The position numbers and the translations under genes are program-made. From Cryptomeria japonica (lineage: Eukaryota > Streptophyta > Pinopsida > Cupressales > Cupressaceae), in the NCBI RefSeq assembly GCF_030272615.1, contig NC_081413.1:99976239-100040238 (forward strand): a stretch of 64,000 bases of DNA, read 5' to 3'. Below, piece after piece: positions 11,989-23,731 of this stretch. The first letter of the stretch is position 1. Every line of letters begins with the position of its first letter. The notes beneath the pieces were generated by a model. That model was not told where the DNA came from and made no database searches. It saw only the letters and a program-made list of their open reading frames with translations.

Positions 11989-12723
11989 TGTATATAGTAA
12001 AAAATGATAATAAACTATTGTAAAACCATAAAGACTCAACCACAAACAATCTAGGTCATACAATGAAATATTTACCAATACCAATAGAGATACGTAAGAT
12101 CATGCAAATAAACAATAACAAAACAAGATATACCATTCACATGTCTAGTAGGGTTTCAATCTCCATTTCTTCCTATATCCATTGATCTTGTTTGATATAT
12201 TTTCTCTCAGATTTTATGTGTGAACAAGAGCTCAACAAAGAATGAAAATCTGGTTGATAGCTTGGTTGCAAGAAGGCTTGATTGCATCGTTAGGGTTGAT
12301 AATAAAGAAAGCATCCTCTTATATAGAAGAAACTATAGGAAATGAAGGGACAAGATTAAGAGTTGTAAAGATAAATAGTCGACCAAGATTAAAGGGTAGG
12401 TAGATGAAATAATTAAATGATAAAGGGGCTAGGTAGTGTAGGAATTAAGAGATGAATGACATGTGTCATGGGTAGAAAAGGCTAATGAATTAATTAAATG
12501 AATAAAGATCTATTTAATTAATAGATGAAGTGAGATCAATTAAATAAATAAAATATTTATTTAATTTAAGAAAAATGACAATTTAAATGAATAAAAGTAT
12601 TTATTTAAATGAGAAAAAAATTAGAAGAGGATTAATGAATTAATTAATAGAAGACTTAGGATAAAATAATTAAATAAATAAAAATATTTATATAATTAGA
12701 CAAGACAATGTTAGGTGTCTACA
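11989..12723 (-). repeat. 5' LTR of the truncated Tat-like Gypsy
   Basis: It begins TGTATATAG on the plus strand and ends GGTGTCTACA, matching the ends of the 803-bp LTRs at 37630 and 48131. Its right part has the same run of AATTAAATAAATAAA-type blocks. At 735 bp it is shorter and clearly diverged, so this copy is older than the nested one. Confidence 0.75.
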
Positions 12724-13975
12724 CCATGTATAAATGCTCAATAACAATTAAGCACCTTGTTACAAATAATGTTTTGTAACTCACAGCATCTCTACACTTG
12801 AAATTGCCTAGACTCTTCTCTGCTCACAATCTCTATCCCCTACTCATTGGTATTTTCTATATGGTCTCTACAGTCAATCACAGGTCTCTAATCTCTACTC
12901 TATTATGTCCACTTTCTCTTCCCCAACTCTCTGCTATATTAGTTATCTACCTTGGCTCTCCACTCTCTAGTATTTGGTTTCTGCTTTCCACCTCTATCTT
13001 CTTTTCTCTCTGCTCTTAGGTCTCAGATCTTTGTTCTAAGGTTTATGTCCCCTATCCTATTTTTTTGCTTCACTTGGTGTGTATTTTCTTCTGAGTTCCT
13101 CACTCCCACTATACAACCTTCTCACTTGTGGCTTCTTGTTCCTGCATTTTACACACTCTACACATTCTTCACTACTTGCCATTTTGTAATGTAGATGTTC
13201 TAGATTTGCTTATGTGTGCCCATTTTGTGTTCTCTATTTTGCATCCGATGTTTCACTAATATTTGTCACTTCTTGGTTGTACCCTTTTTGTCTTATTTTC
13301 TCTACCTTCTCAGTCCTTTATTTTCCCGCTCTCTACTCTGTCTTTCAGCTGCTTCTTGTCTCCTCTACAAATCTGAACATTCTGCATACAATCTCTTTTG
13401 CGGTGTTAGGTCTGCATTGACATCGTGTTATACACATATGCGAGAATGTCTTCTCTGCAACCTCCTCTATTTTCCACTTCTCTGTATACTGCAATTTTGC
13501 AGAGCTTCTAATTCTACATGTCATGCCCAAACTTTTGGGCAAAACTGAAAACAACATTTTTTTTTAAAACAACATAAAATACTATATATTCTACGCTAAA
13601 TGAGGGATATTCTACGTTAAATGAGGGATAAATAAGTTGTCTTAACTAAAGGTTAACTCGGGGATTAAAAGAATGGTTTCCTAAAGTTGATTTAATCAAC
13701 TCAACCATTACAGCGTTAACATTTAAGGTAGACTAATTATACCCCAAAAAGGGTCGTCACAACTTAATTAATTAATATTACTAATTTAGTTAATTTCCCC
13801 TTATTAAATTCTCCAATGACTAACCAAGAGATATTAATTATCTCATATAGTATTAAATTGTTGTTGGACTATTTAAAATAATGCTATCACTTAGTTTATT
13901 GAATTTAAATATAATTAATTGATCAATAGTAATAACGTTTTTTAATTTGTCTATAAAAATTAACTAAATCAAATA
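12724..13975. other. Pyrimidine-rich then AT-rich stretch, no gene
   Basis: 12780-13520 is strongly pyrimidine-rich on the plus strand, giving several overlapping hydrophobic ORFs in all frames that look like composition artefacts. A ~24-bp direct duplication with TAAATGAGGGATA lies at about 13590-13630. From 13524, TGTCATGCCC followed by AT-rich sequence may be an unassigned LTR start. Confidence 0.45.
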
Positions 13976-14305
13976 TAATAATAATAATCTAGCCAATGTC
14001 TAGGGGGTTGAGCTTAACTGGTTAAAACATTGGGTTCTCATGGTGGAGACCCAAGTTCAACTCCCAATAGGGACATCTAAAAACGAATTCTAAGTTGTGA
14101 CTCTTGGCCTTCCATAGGATGGGGAAGATCTTGGGGTCAATCTAATCAAACACAATAATAATAATAATAATAATAATAATTCAAAGATATGTAATGGGGA
14201 TGGGGCCCCCTACTATGGCCCCACTGGTTCTTAGCTCCAGTCAAAAGCTATTCAGGCTTCAGCCAATTATCTATCAAAAATAATAATAATAATAATCTAG
14301 CCAAT
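13976..14305 (+). mobile_element. tRNA-derived SINE with flanking direct repeats
   Basis: A head with GAGCTTAACTGG (14010-14021) fits a pol III A box, and AGTTCAACTCC (14054-14064) fits a B box with one change; the spacing matches a tRNA. The body ends in an AAT-type tail at about 14153-14180. A further ~100 bp with GGGGCCCCCTACTATGGCCCC follows. The whole piece is bracketed by a perfect 22-bp direct repeat, (TAA)n-T-CTAGCCAAT, at 13976-13997 and 14284-14305. Because the simple-repeat part could also be element tail, the certain part of the target duplication is CTAGCCAAT. Confidence 0.65.
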
Positions 14306-14889
14306 AACCTCATATCATTGACGAAATAAATTTCCCCATCATCAAATATGAAATATTTAATATTAATCATTAAACTACCTCCTTAACATCTAAATAATCA
14401 AATATTTATTATTCAATATTTAAAATGTCTCCTTAACTTAAATTTAATCATTATACTATTGAAATTCTTTATTAATAAATTCGTCTTAATAAATTTACCC
14501 AACTATGAGTATTAAATTTTTAAATAAATAATTACTCCCAATTATAATTCCTAAAGACAATCAACTAGATAAAATAATAATTTTAAATTGAATGAAGAAA
14601 TCCTCATTTCAAATTTTTAAAAGGGATTTTCCTCTCTTTTTATCTTATTTCAATAATTAATGTCTTTTATGCTAACCTTAACTAGGGTTTATTTTAATAT
14701 CTTTATGACTCCCCCCTATATTATTTTATTTTATTTACCCTAACCCAAAATAGGATTAGGGTTTTACTGAGCATCACTTAACACATATCTTATTTTCTTT
14801 TCATTTTAATTCTACCCTAACCTGAATTTGGGTTAGGGTTTCATTAACACATTTTATTTTGTGTGTGAGTCCAGGTGAAAGATGACAGG
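14306..14889. other. AT-rich stretch with two small hairpins
   Basis: No gene. Two telomere-like inverted repeats are present: CCCTAACCC with GATTAGGG (about 14738-14762) and CCCTAACC with GGGTTAGGG (about 14816-14839). They are single motifs, not a telomeric array. Confidence 0.5.
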
Positions 14890-15240
14890 GAAGGCCGAAG
14901 GCGGCCATGGCAGAAGGAGGCGGCGTTATGGAGGGAGGTTGAGGAAGGAGTGTGATGGAGTGGCGACGCCACTGTGTGTGCCTCGGCCCACACAATGGGG
15001 TCACAGCGGCACTATGTGTGTCGCCCACACCGCGCGTGCCATGACCCACACAGTGCAGACACGGCCACACTATGTGTGCCTCGGCCCACACAGTGAGGTC
15101 GCGATTTGTACTGTGTGTGCCAGCACGCACCCTCGGCCCACATAGTGAGGTCACAACCTGCACTGTGTGTGTCGACACGCACCCTCGGCCCACACAGTGA
15201 GGTCGCGGCCTGCACTATGTACCGGCACACACCTTGCCCT
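14890..15240. repeat. GC-rich tandem array of hairpin units
   Basis: About five units of roughly 43-58 bp each contain CACTGTGTGTGCC or CACTATGTGTG, a spacer, and GGCCCACACAGTG, so each can fold on itself. The block is GC-rich in otherwise AT-rich DNA. Overlapping ORFs on both strands (14801-15193 minus, 14882-15145 plus) follow the periodicity and are not supported as genes. No known family is recognised. Confidence 0.65.
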
Positions 15241-16480
15241 CCATGTACTCAAGAAAAGAAAAATAATTGTTGTTTATTTTTATTTTAATATTTTTTTTGA
15301 CAATGCTTAGAATGTTTTTATCGATATGCATGATAATATATATATATATATACATGAATTTTGACAACAGACTATTTCAAGGTTAAAATATGGTATAATC
15401 CGAATACTAAGGTAATAAACATTTCTTTTTATTTCTATTTTATTCATAGTTTATTAAATATATATATTTTAACATAAATGTAGCATATGTATTATTCATT
15501 TTTTTCTTCTAAAGAATAAATACAACAGTTTAGATGTAAGGTTTAAAACATTAGGCATAAATTTTCTAAAACACACACACACACAAATATATATAAATAT
15601 ATATATATATATGTTTAAATCTGTTTCTTTTCAAAATATTATAGTAAGATATTTTTAAATAACAGAATAGAATAAATTTGTTTCCCATTAATACATGTAG
15701 CTAACTTTTGATTTAAATAACCATAATTAGATTTATTTACTTCCAACTATACCTGCTTTTAGAAAATGGAAAATATGACAGTAATATTTTTATTTGCAGT
15801 GGCAACTAACAATTTCAAAAGTCCTCTAAATCAATAAAAAACAAGATATAATGGATTATCAATATTAACTCTTAAGATATCTATTTATTTTTCCTTTGAG
15901 TTTGAACTCTAGATGTAAGCAAATATTTCATTTCTATTTAAAAGTGACTACTCTATTAACATTTAGCTTTGCATTTTTTTTTTCAATAGCAATAGGGAAC
16001 GTAATATAATATCATTCTCAATCTTTTTCAAGTAACTATATCATTAAAGAAATAATTCCTATAATGCATCTTCTCTTTATAAGAATATATACTTCACATT
16101 AAAATACATCTTTATTACACGGTAAAACTAATGAAATAGTTACATTTAGTACGTCATAGTTTCTTTTATACAAATAGTTAAATAACAAAATCAAGCCTCT
16201 TATTTCTACTAAATGAGGGCTTGCCAAATACATGTATTTTATTTTGCAACTAAATACAAATAAACAATAGGATCATGCCATAGCTTCCCTTCCAATCTTT
16301 TTCCCAAGCAAACCTGCAACAAAGGCTTGTAGGTTGTGACCATGGAGGCTCACCTCCCAACCTAAGCTTACAAGAAGCCTCCCCCGAGCTAGGAGAACCA
16401 AGGCTAAATGGGTTACACTCAAGCATAAACACATAAGCAAGAGGAAAAACATAACACAAACACTCCCAACCCAAGAATGA
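15241..16480. other. AT-rich stretch with microsatellites
   Basis: TA and CA dinucleotide runs lie near 15335-15352, 15576-15612 and nearby. No gene or element boundary is recognisable. Confidence 0.5.
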
Positions 16481-18257
16481 ACAAAGTCACTTAGTGACTT
16501 TAACTTATCATGGGGTGAAGGTGGACCAAATACCTAGAGGAGAAATCTACAAGTAGGAGAACAAAATGTCATTTCAAAGCTACCAAGTAGAATAACCACA
16601 AGTTCCAAACTTGTCCCAACAAATCCTTATGTCCCCCAAGGCATACAAGCCAACAAACTCCCTTCATAACCTCTATTCCATAAACAAAACACTATGCAGC
16701 AAGGGTACCATAATCCCTTGTGTATCACTCTCTTCCAAAGAGAGTCTCTACACTCTTAGGCTGTCAAACAACCTTTCACCCCAAGGCCACTCTACCCTCC
16801 CAAGGGTGAGTATGACCTTGAAACACCCAAAACAATAACATAAATACATGCAATAAAATTCACAAGGAAGAACTCAACATCCTCCTAAGCTTACTAAGAA
16901 AACAACAATGGAAAACAACAAACAATCTTTTCAATTTTACTAAACAACATACATGAGGAAGTATTCAACCAACCTTAAAACTACAAATGGGTGAATAAAA
17001 GTTTGTAGGAGAACTGCCCAAATCCACTATCTTGTCCTTCACATGACTTAGCCAAAACTTTCCAATCCAGAAACCAATTTCTCAAGAATCTATGTCTCCA
17101 AAAATGGAGAGTGGGTGATCAAACTTCTCCCTCCCAAACCATTCTCTAAGAAGACACTCTTCACTCTTTTCAATTCTCTTGGGAAGGGTGAGGGATATTC
17201 ATAGGTTGGTCTTCCCAACACCTTACAAGCTCTCTAGGCAAAACACCTCAAAAAGGTAAAAGAGAATGGGGAAGAGCAATAACACTCATGAAGAAGGTTG
17301 TCTAACCTAGGTAGGATCCTCAAAAGTTGAAATTCGTTCATCTTGGAAAACTTAACTTTTGGGGGGGACTAAAACAGTCCCTAGGGAGTGGACACATGGC
17401 TAAAATTGGCCTTCATCCATAGGTACATCATATGGCCCATTAAAAATGCCCCTAACTCGACCTTAGGAGTTAGTTTAACCCTCTAGAAACTCACCCAAGT
17501 TTACCTATGGGTCAACCCTGAGTTCACCTTTCTAATGACTCCCTATCCAAGACTTTCTTGGGACCATACTAGGATATTTGAAAAAAATGCATTGGTAAAA
17601 CAAATTCCTTCCAAGGGACATGTCATTACCAACTCACTTTACAACACGTGTCAAGTGACACCACAAAATTATACATCACTTAAATACACATGGCAATGTT
17701 CCTTTTTTGGAATTAATAAATTAAACAATTTTCAAATTAAACACACATCCAAGCATAAACATTTACAAATGAGGTGTTGTCTCTCCAAATAGACAACCCT
17801 TGGTTTCACAAACGCGCATAGGTTTAGGCTTGATTCTCCAAATAGTTTTCATGGTCACATGGATCAGTTTTTCTGCACATCTCACTTTGTACATTAGTAA
17901 TTCCAAAAATCACATATAATATCATCATATGAAAATAATACAATTCAAACATTTGCATACAATTTCAATTATAATAATCAAGTTTCCAATTATCTAATAA
18001 AATCCACATGAAATAATCCACTTAATAGCATCATCATAATCATCATGAAATTTAATCATTTATAAAGCATGCATCCATAATTTCTAGCATCAAAATAAAG
18101 CTCTGCAAATCAAAATAAATGGCATAATCATATCAATGTTATCCAATTACTGGATCATATAGAATCTATGTCCATAATGCATCAAAATATAGTATCAATA
18201 ATATGTCCAACATGAAAATAACTGAAATTCTATGACGGCTCGGGGTAGGGCCTCACA
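16481..18257 (-). repeat. 3' LTR region of a minus-strand chromovirus
   Basis: The inner boundary is clear: on the element strand a polypurine tract is followed at 18257 by TGTGAGGCCCTACC, a normal LTR start. The outer boundary could not be fixed, so 16481 is only an estimate. The sequence is non-coding; the ORFs at 16611-16838 and 17535-17792 lack domains. Confidence 0.45.
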
Positions 18258-18271
18258 CCCTCCCCCTCTAG
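18258..18271 (-). other. Polypurine tract of the chromovirus
   Basis: The element strand reads CTAGAGGGGGAGGG directly before the TGTGAGG of the LTR. Confidence 0.65.
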
Positions 18272-21005
18272 GCATGAACTTCCTCCTAGAGTTCATCAAA
18301 AAGATGGGGGTACTGAGATCTCATCTGTGCTGCGTCTTTCCATGGTTTCGTAACCTCGTCATAACAATCCCACTGGACCCTAACCTGGTCCAACTCTCGA
18401 CCTCAAAGAGACAGTGTTCGGCGAGCCAAAATGTAGATGGACTCCAAAGCTAGCTACCTGTCTGACTCCACCTGCAAGGTATCCCAATCCAGAATATGAG
18501 ACTGATCATAAATGTACTTACTCAGAACTAATACATGAAACACATCGTGGATGCGTGGCAGGCTAGGTGGCAAAGCTAGACGATATGCAACTGGTCCTAT
18601 CCTCTCAAGGATCTCAAATGGTCCGACAAAGCGAGGTGCGAGCTTAGAACCCTTTCCATAATGGATTGGACTCTTATGCGGCCACTCTCAAGAAAACTTT
18701 GTCCCCAACCATGAAGCTACAATCTATCCTCTTCACAACCGCATATTTCCTGCGCCTCTCTAAGGCATTGTCTAATCAAATCCACCTGTTGCTCCATATC
18801 ACGAACTATCTTAGGACCAATAGCTACTCTATCCTCAATGCGATCCTAACTCAAAGGTGTCCTGTGAGGTCTAAGGTGTCCTGTGAGGTCTTCCGTACAA
18901 ATCTTGAAAAGGTGGCATCCCCAAAGAAGTGTGAAGCCCATTATTATAGGAAAACTCTATCAAAGGAAGGTACTTTTCCCATCTGGTATGATGATCCATG
19001 ATGTACATATAGAGCATGTCTTCTAACACCTAGTTTACCCTCTCTATTTGTCCATCTGTTTCCGGATGATAGGCTATATTGAAGTTGAGTCTGGTACCCA
19101 TTGTTGCATGTAACGCTTCCAAAAGGAAGAAGTAAAGAGAGAATCTCTGTTTGAAATAATCTTGCATGGAACTCCATGAAGTCTAACAATATCCCGCAAG
19201 AATATCTATGCCACTGCTGATGTTGTGAAGGTAGTCCAAACTGGTGAGAAGTGGACCACTTTGGTCAACTTGTCAACTGTCACCATGATGGCATTATGAC
19301 GACGCGATGACATAGGAAGACCAATGACAAAGTCCATCGATATAGTATCCCACTTCCCACTCTGATATCACATGAGATTGGAGAAACCCACCTGGATGGC
19401 GGTGCTCCTCCTTGACTCTCTAGAACTCAAGGCATCAGGCTACTAGTATAGCAATGAATTGTCGCATACCTGATCAATGATATAACTGTCTCAAATCTGC
19501 ATGCATCTTCTTAACTCCGGGATGCATTGCATAAGGAGCTCTATGAGCCTCCAACACAATGAATTAACACAATCCTCTGGAAGAAGGTACATAGATGCGC
19601 CCTCTATGGCATAGTAGTCCATCGGACTCTAATGAATATTCTGCATACTTCCCTTCCAGGGTCTCCTGAGATCGCACTACTTGATATACCTCTAAATACC
19701 ACTCATCCTCTAGCAGCTGCTATAATATATATGACGTCTCAAATCTATGTCCATAGACATGGAGCATATCTCATGGCGTCTCCTACTCAAGGCATTTGCA
19801 ACTACGTTTTCTTTCCCCTTGATGTAGTGGACATCAAAATCATACTCACATAAAAACTCCATCCATCTTCTCTGACGAGCATTAAGATTGGGCTGAGTGA
19901 ATATGTATTGCAAGCTCTGATGATCTAAATGAGTCTCAAAATGATGACCCAAAAGAAAATGTCTCCACCTCACAAGTGCGTGCACCACTGCTGCAAGCTC
20001 AAGGTCATGCATAGGGTAGTTAAGCTCGCGAGTCTTAAATTTCCTAGACTCATACGCTATAACTCGACCCTCCTACATAAGAACTGCTCATAATCCATCC
20101 AAGGAAGCATATGTGCATACCATGAAATCAATCGAGGGGTCTGTCACAATAAGAATAAGTGCACTAGTGAGTGCCCTTTTGAGATCCTAAAAGGCCCTCT
20201 CACACCTTTCTATCCACTCGAATTCATTTCCCTTTCACTGAAGGGATGTAATAGGATGTGCAACCCTACCCCTAGAGAACCCCTCAACGAATCGTCTGTA
20301 GTACCTTGCTAGACCCATGAAACTCCTGACTTCTGTCACACTAGTTGACAGTAGCCAATCCATAATAGCTCTGATCTTCGATGGGTCAACTGAAATCTCA
20401 TCTTTGGATATAACATGTCCTAAATATCTGACCTCTGATCTAAAGAATGCAAACTTCGACAGACTATCATACAACTGATTGTCTCTCAAACACTGCAATA
20501 CCCGCCTCAAGTGCTCCTCGTGCTCCTTCTCATTCTGAGAATATATCAATATGTCGTCGAGGAATACAATCACAAATCGGTCAAGGAAAATGTGGAATAC
20601 CCCATTCATGAGACTCATGAATACAACTGGAGCATTTGTGAGACCAAATGGAACCACAGTGAACTCATAGTGGCCATACCTGGTACGAAAAGCGGTCTTG
20701 TGGATATCACTCTCTACAATCCTCAACTGATGGTACCCTGACTTCAGATCTATCTTAGAAAATACTTTGGCACCTTGAAGTTGATCAAATAATTCGTCGA
20801 TCCTAGATAAGGGATATCGGTTCTTGATGGTCACTTTGTTCAACTATCTGTAATCCATACATAACAGAATGGATCCGGCCTCCTCTTTTACGAAGATGAC
20901 TGGTGCGCCCCAAAGGGAGACGCTAGGATGAATGTGACCCTTCTCTAAGAGTTCCTCAAGCTGGATTTGAGCTCATTAAGCTCATTAGTGGTCATCCTAT
21001 ATGGT
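18272..21005 (-). pseudogene. Gypsy chromovirus Pol: RT, RNase H, integrase
   Basis: Read 5' to 3' on the minus strand. Reverse transcriptase (about 20990-20235) has [35 protein letters not shown] and the catalytic FLDDILIYS. RNase H (about 20012-19710) has HDLELAAVVHAL and YIKGKENVVANALSRR. The integrase core (about 19340-18950) has [36 protein letters not shown] and a decayed QTDGQ-like turn. The C-terminal part (about 18700-18290) has GDKVFLRV-like and HDVFHVS-like motifs and a final YPHLF, as at the end of chromodomains in Tekay/Del-type elements. Frameshifts and stops break it throughout. Gag, protease, the RT N-terminus and the 5' LTR are missing. The order RT-RNase H-integrase-chromodomain identifies Ty3/gypsy. 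Confidence 0.85.
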
Positions 21006-22314
21006 TCAATTGAGCTTCCAAGCCTAATTCACAAGAGAATAAGTTGAGTGTATAAGAACGGTCGGCATATAAGCAACAGTCGACACATCTTGCTTCAAAC
21101 TATTCATAAAAGTAGGTAGGATTTCTCAAGGCTAGGGTTTATACACTTAACCCAACCTCTTCTTTTCTAGGTTGTTGATTCCTAGGGACTACTCGAACTC
21201 GGAATTGGTCAAATAATAACTGATTGTAAATTGTAAACAAATTGACGTAAACTGTAGACAAATTGATGTTTCTAGACGTGAAAGTGTAGACAAATTGATG
21301 TTTCTAGACGTGACAAATTATTTCTAGAAGCTAGGCTATTTTTTAAGTTTTATTTTCACATAAAATAAAATATCAATTAGACAAATTGATGTTTCTAGAC
21401 GTGACAAATTATTTCTATTTCTATTTTTATTTTTCTAGATATAACTTTTAAACTTTTTTATATGTTCTCTAGTCCCTTTTTCCATTCCAAATATGATCGA
21501 TACAAGGTGCCCTCTCATTTCCTTGTCTAATTCATTTTTAAAAGGGGGAGGATTAAAACTGAACTCATTTATATATTTGTTGATAGAAGAGAAAACTGAA
21601 TCCAACATTTATACCACATTATGGACGTAACATGCAATTTCCCTACTCCGATATTTTCGCCGAAGACCACGCTTTGACCAAGTCAATGTGTGTAGTCACA
21701 AAACGCTTTCACATATCGAGTTCGGAATGCCCGGCCTCCACCTTAAATATCCATCCCATGAAAAAGATTAAATTAACGACAACACTCAACGGAAAAAAAA
21801 GTACTTTTTTTTGTTGCGAAGATTGCATAACATTCTCTTTTAAACTAAGCATTCAGCATGACTAAACAAAAGAACAAAATAGACATCTATAAATATCTAA
21901 AAAGAAATTTTAAATTTAACTAAACCAAAACAAATAAATTTACCAATCTAATGAACAGTAAAATATTAAAATCCTCACTTTACTTTATTGATTTCTTTCA
22001 CGGGAAGGAACCATCAACTATACTTTTTTAACACAAAGGACAATACTTTAATAAAGATCTAGATATTTTATTAACATAAGGACAAGATACAAGTACAAAC
22101 AGGATCAAATCTCAAAAGCGCCATACATTTTATTAGACTGCAAATTCCCCCCAAAACAGTTATCAATACTTTTATATACCAGTGAAATGAAAATGGCAGG
22201 CTAAAACATACACCAAAGCCACCTTATAACCTTTAAATCACTACACCACAATTGCAAATATTACAATATAGACCCCACAATTCTAACCGTCCACTATATC
22301 CCTCCACCCATCAA
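21006..22314. other. Intergenic stretch; short repeats and TSPO 3' flank
   Basis: TAGACAAATTGATGTTTCTA occurs three times (near 21257, 21291 and 21378), partly in tandem. The ORF at 21632-21865 has no domain. The part from about 22080 to 22314 is probably the 3' untranslated region of the TSPO gene; TTTATT near 22127 could be a polyadenylation signal on the minus strand. Confidence 0.45.
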
Positions 22315-22866
22315 TCAATTGAGGGCATAGATCCTATAATTCAGTGCGGTTGCAAACAGAACCCAAGCAAGATAAGGCTTGAAAAGATCAGCAGCCACAT
22401 GATTCACAGGCTTGAATGCATCCATACAAACATAAACTGCAACATCAAGAACAGCAATATCCAGAAGTGCAAGCCCTGGTTTTTTTAGACCAAAGAAAAT
22501 GGCAGGCCAGAGAAGATTTATAAACAACTGGACACCATAGATCAACAAAGGACGACCCTGTTTCTCAAATCCCCCCTCAACCCAGACCAACCATGAGGCC
22601 AAGCCCATGGCAGAATAGAGCACAGTCCATGCCAAACCAAAGAGCCAACCAGGAGGATTCCACCATGGCTTTTTCAGTCCCTTGTAGTAACTTGAATTTG
22701 GGCTGAAAAAAACTGCATCTAAGATACCCAGTACCAGTGGAATTGCAACTGCTATGATCAGAGTTTTTGCCCCTTGTCTGGGTGCAGCTTTCTTTTCAAT
22801 CCCCTGAAATTCTTCCTCCTCTTGTGTCTCTCCCTTCCTCCTGTGCGTTACTCCTTCCATTTTCAA
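22315..22866 (-). CDS. TSPO: TSPO/MBR family tryptophan-rich membrane protein
   Basis: An intact 183-codon ORF without introns. Residues 1-32 are a charged hydrophilic extension (QEEEE, EKKAAPR) typical of plant members; five hydrophobic segments follow at about 34-55, 73-96, 106-126, 131-149 and 160-180. Family marks are KPWWNPPGWLFGLAWTVLYS (67-86), MGLASWLVW (87-95), the FINLLWPAIFFG stretch (115-126) and a C-terminal PYLAWVLFATALNYRIYALN. TSPO proteins bind porphyrins and sterols; the plant protein is known as a stress- and abscisic-acid-induced protein of the ER/Golgi that is degraded by autophagy and has been linked to aquaporin turnover and haem scavenging. Length fits the family (Arabidopsis TSPO is about 196 residues). 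The next Met, two codons in, is an alternative start. It is the only clearly intact host protein gene in the window. Confidence 0.95.
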   Translation of the reverse strand: MKMEGVTHRRKGETQEEEEFQGIEKKAAPRQGAKTLIIAVAIPLVLGILDAVFFSPNSSYYKGLKKPWWNPPGWLFGLAWTVLYSAMGLASWLVWVEGGFEKQGRPLLIYGVQLFINLLWPAIFFGLKKPGLALLDIAVLDVAVYVCMDAFKPVNHVAADLFKPYLAWVLFATALNYRIYALN

Positions 22867-22914
22867 TACTACAAAACTCGGAAAAACTATGTAATAGTTT
22901 GGGTTCTTCTTAGT

Positions 22915-22925
22915 CTTATATATAC
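22915..22925 (-). promoter_or_regulatory. TATA box of TSPO
   Basis: On the minus strand TATATATAAG lies about 50 bp upstream of the ATG at 22866, which predicts a short leader of 20-30 nt. Position and sequence fit a plant TATA box. Confidence 0.6.
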
Positions 22926-22994
22926 AAACTTTTGCATCTGTAGAAAGATCTGGGAAACAAAAATGAGCTGGAGAAAAATCTGTTCCAGATGATT

Positions 22995-23310
22995 GCCACG
23001 TATGTGAGAAGTGGATGTCGGTGTCAGTTTTTTTAACAATATCTGTCCTTTCGAAACAGAAACGTTATCTTGTGGAAATGTGTGGATGATCATGAGGATA
23101 TCTGGACTTCTCGTGATATTTTGAATAACTGATGTCCACGTGGCGTTTGTTGTGTTTACAGCTCACATTCTTTGCGCACCGCCTTTCCGTTTTGCGCGTT
23201 AATTATGATTGTAGCGACTTTTAAATCTACCCATTTGTCTTCACTATTGAATGATACGTTTCTTTACGGACGGTGTACATGCACTCCAAGCTGTGTGGAA
23301 GCCACGTGGA
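22995..23310 (-). promoter_or_regulatory. ABRE/G-box cluster upstream of TSPO
   Basis: Three ACGT-core sites lie upstream of the gene: GCCACGTA (22995-23002), CCACGTGG followed by CG (23136-23143) and GCCACGTGGA (23301-23310, palindromic CACGTG at 23303-23308). CACGTGGC-type sites are bound by abscisic-acid-responsive bZIP factors. A CACCG-type motif near 23176 could be a coupling element. That TSPO genes are stress-induced supports the reading; actual use is inferred. Confidence 0.55.
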
Positions 23311-23704
23311 GTAATCTACCCCTTACATTCCCAGTGAGCACTTTTTACTGCTATATAAAATTTGAGTGTCGCTTCAAAGGTGGAATGGAAAGGTGTAATG
23401 GAACAATTTTTAATCAATTTTTCACATGAAGATTTATATACCTCTAGAAGGATTGACGTTATATATTATGAAATATAAATATGTTAATCGTAGTCATGAC
23501 GTAACACAAAAAAATATTCAATAAATTTAATTATAATTGTATAGTATTTTATTATTAGATTATTAAGTTTAATAATGTTAATATTAATATATTTAATATA
23601 AAATTTTATTAATATATTATTGGTAAAATATTTTATTATTATATATTTAATAATAATTATGTTAACATTAGTAGTATTTGTTGTAACAATTTAACAATTA
23701 ATTT
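23311..23704. other. AT-rich stretch between TSPO promoter and LINE
   Basis: About 23410-23700 is very AT-rich, with TTATTATTA-type runs and no gene. It may have been the insertion target of the LINE to the right. Confidence 0.5.
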
Positions 23705-23731
23705 CATAGGTCCGCTTTTTTTTTTGTCGCT

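Noticed and set aside
12798-13557. Hydrophobic plus-strand ORFs that could pass for membrane proteins
   Set aside because: Pyrimidine-rich DNA yields Phe/Leu/Ser in every frame; overlapping ORFs in different frames argue against a gene.
14738-14840. Interstitial telomere array
   Set aside because: Only isolated CCCTAA-like words in two palindromes, not a tandem run.
14801-15230. Several overlapping Cys- and His-rich ORFs on both strands
   Set aside because: They arise from the GC-rich hairpin units; all frames look alike and no domain is recognisable.
22774-22992. 72-codon plus-strand ORF over the TSPO start
   Set aside because: A shadow of the TSPO gene and its leader; no domain.
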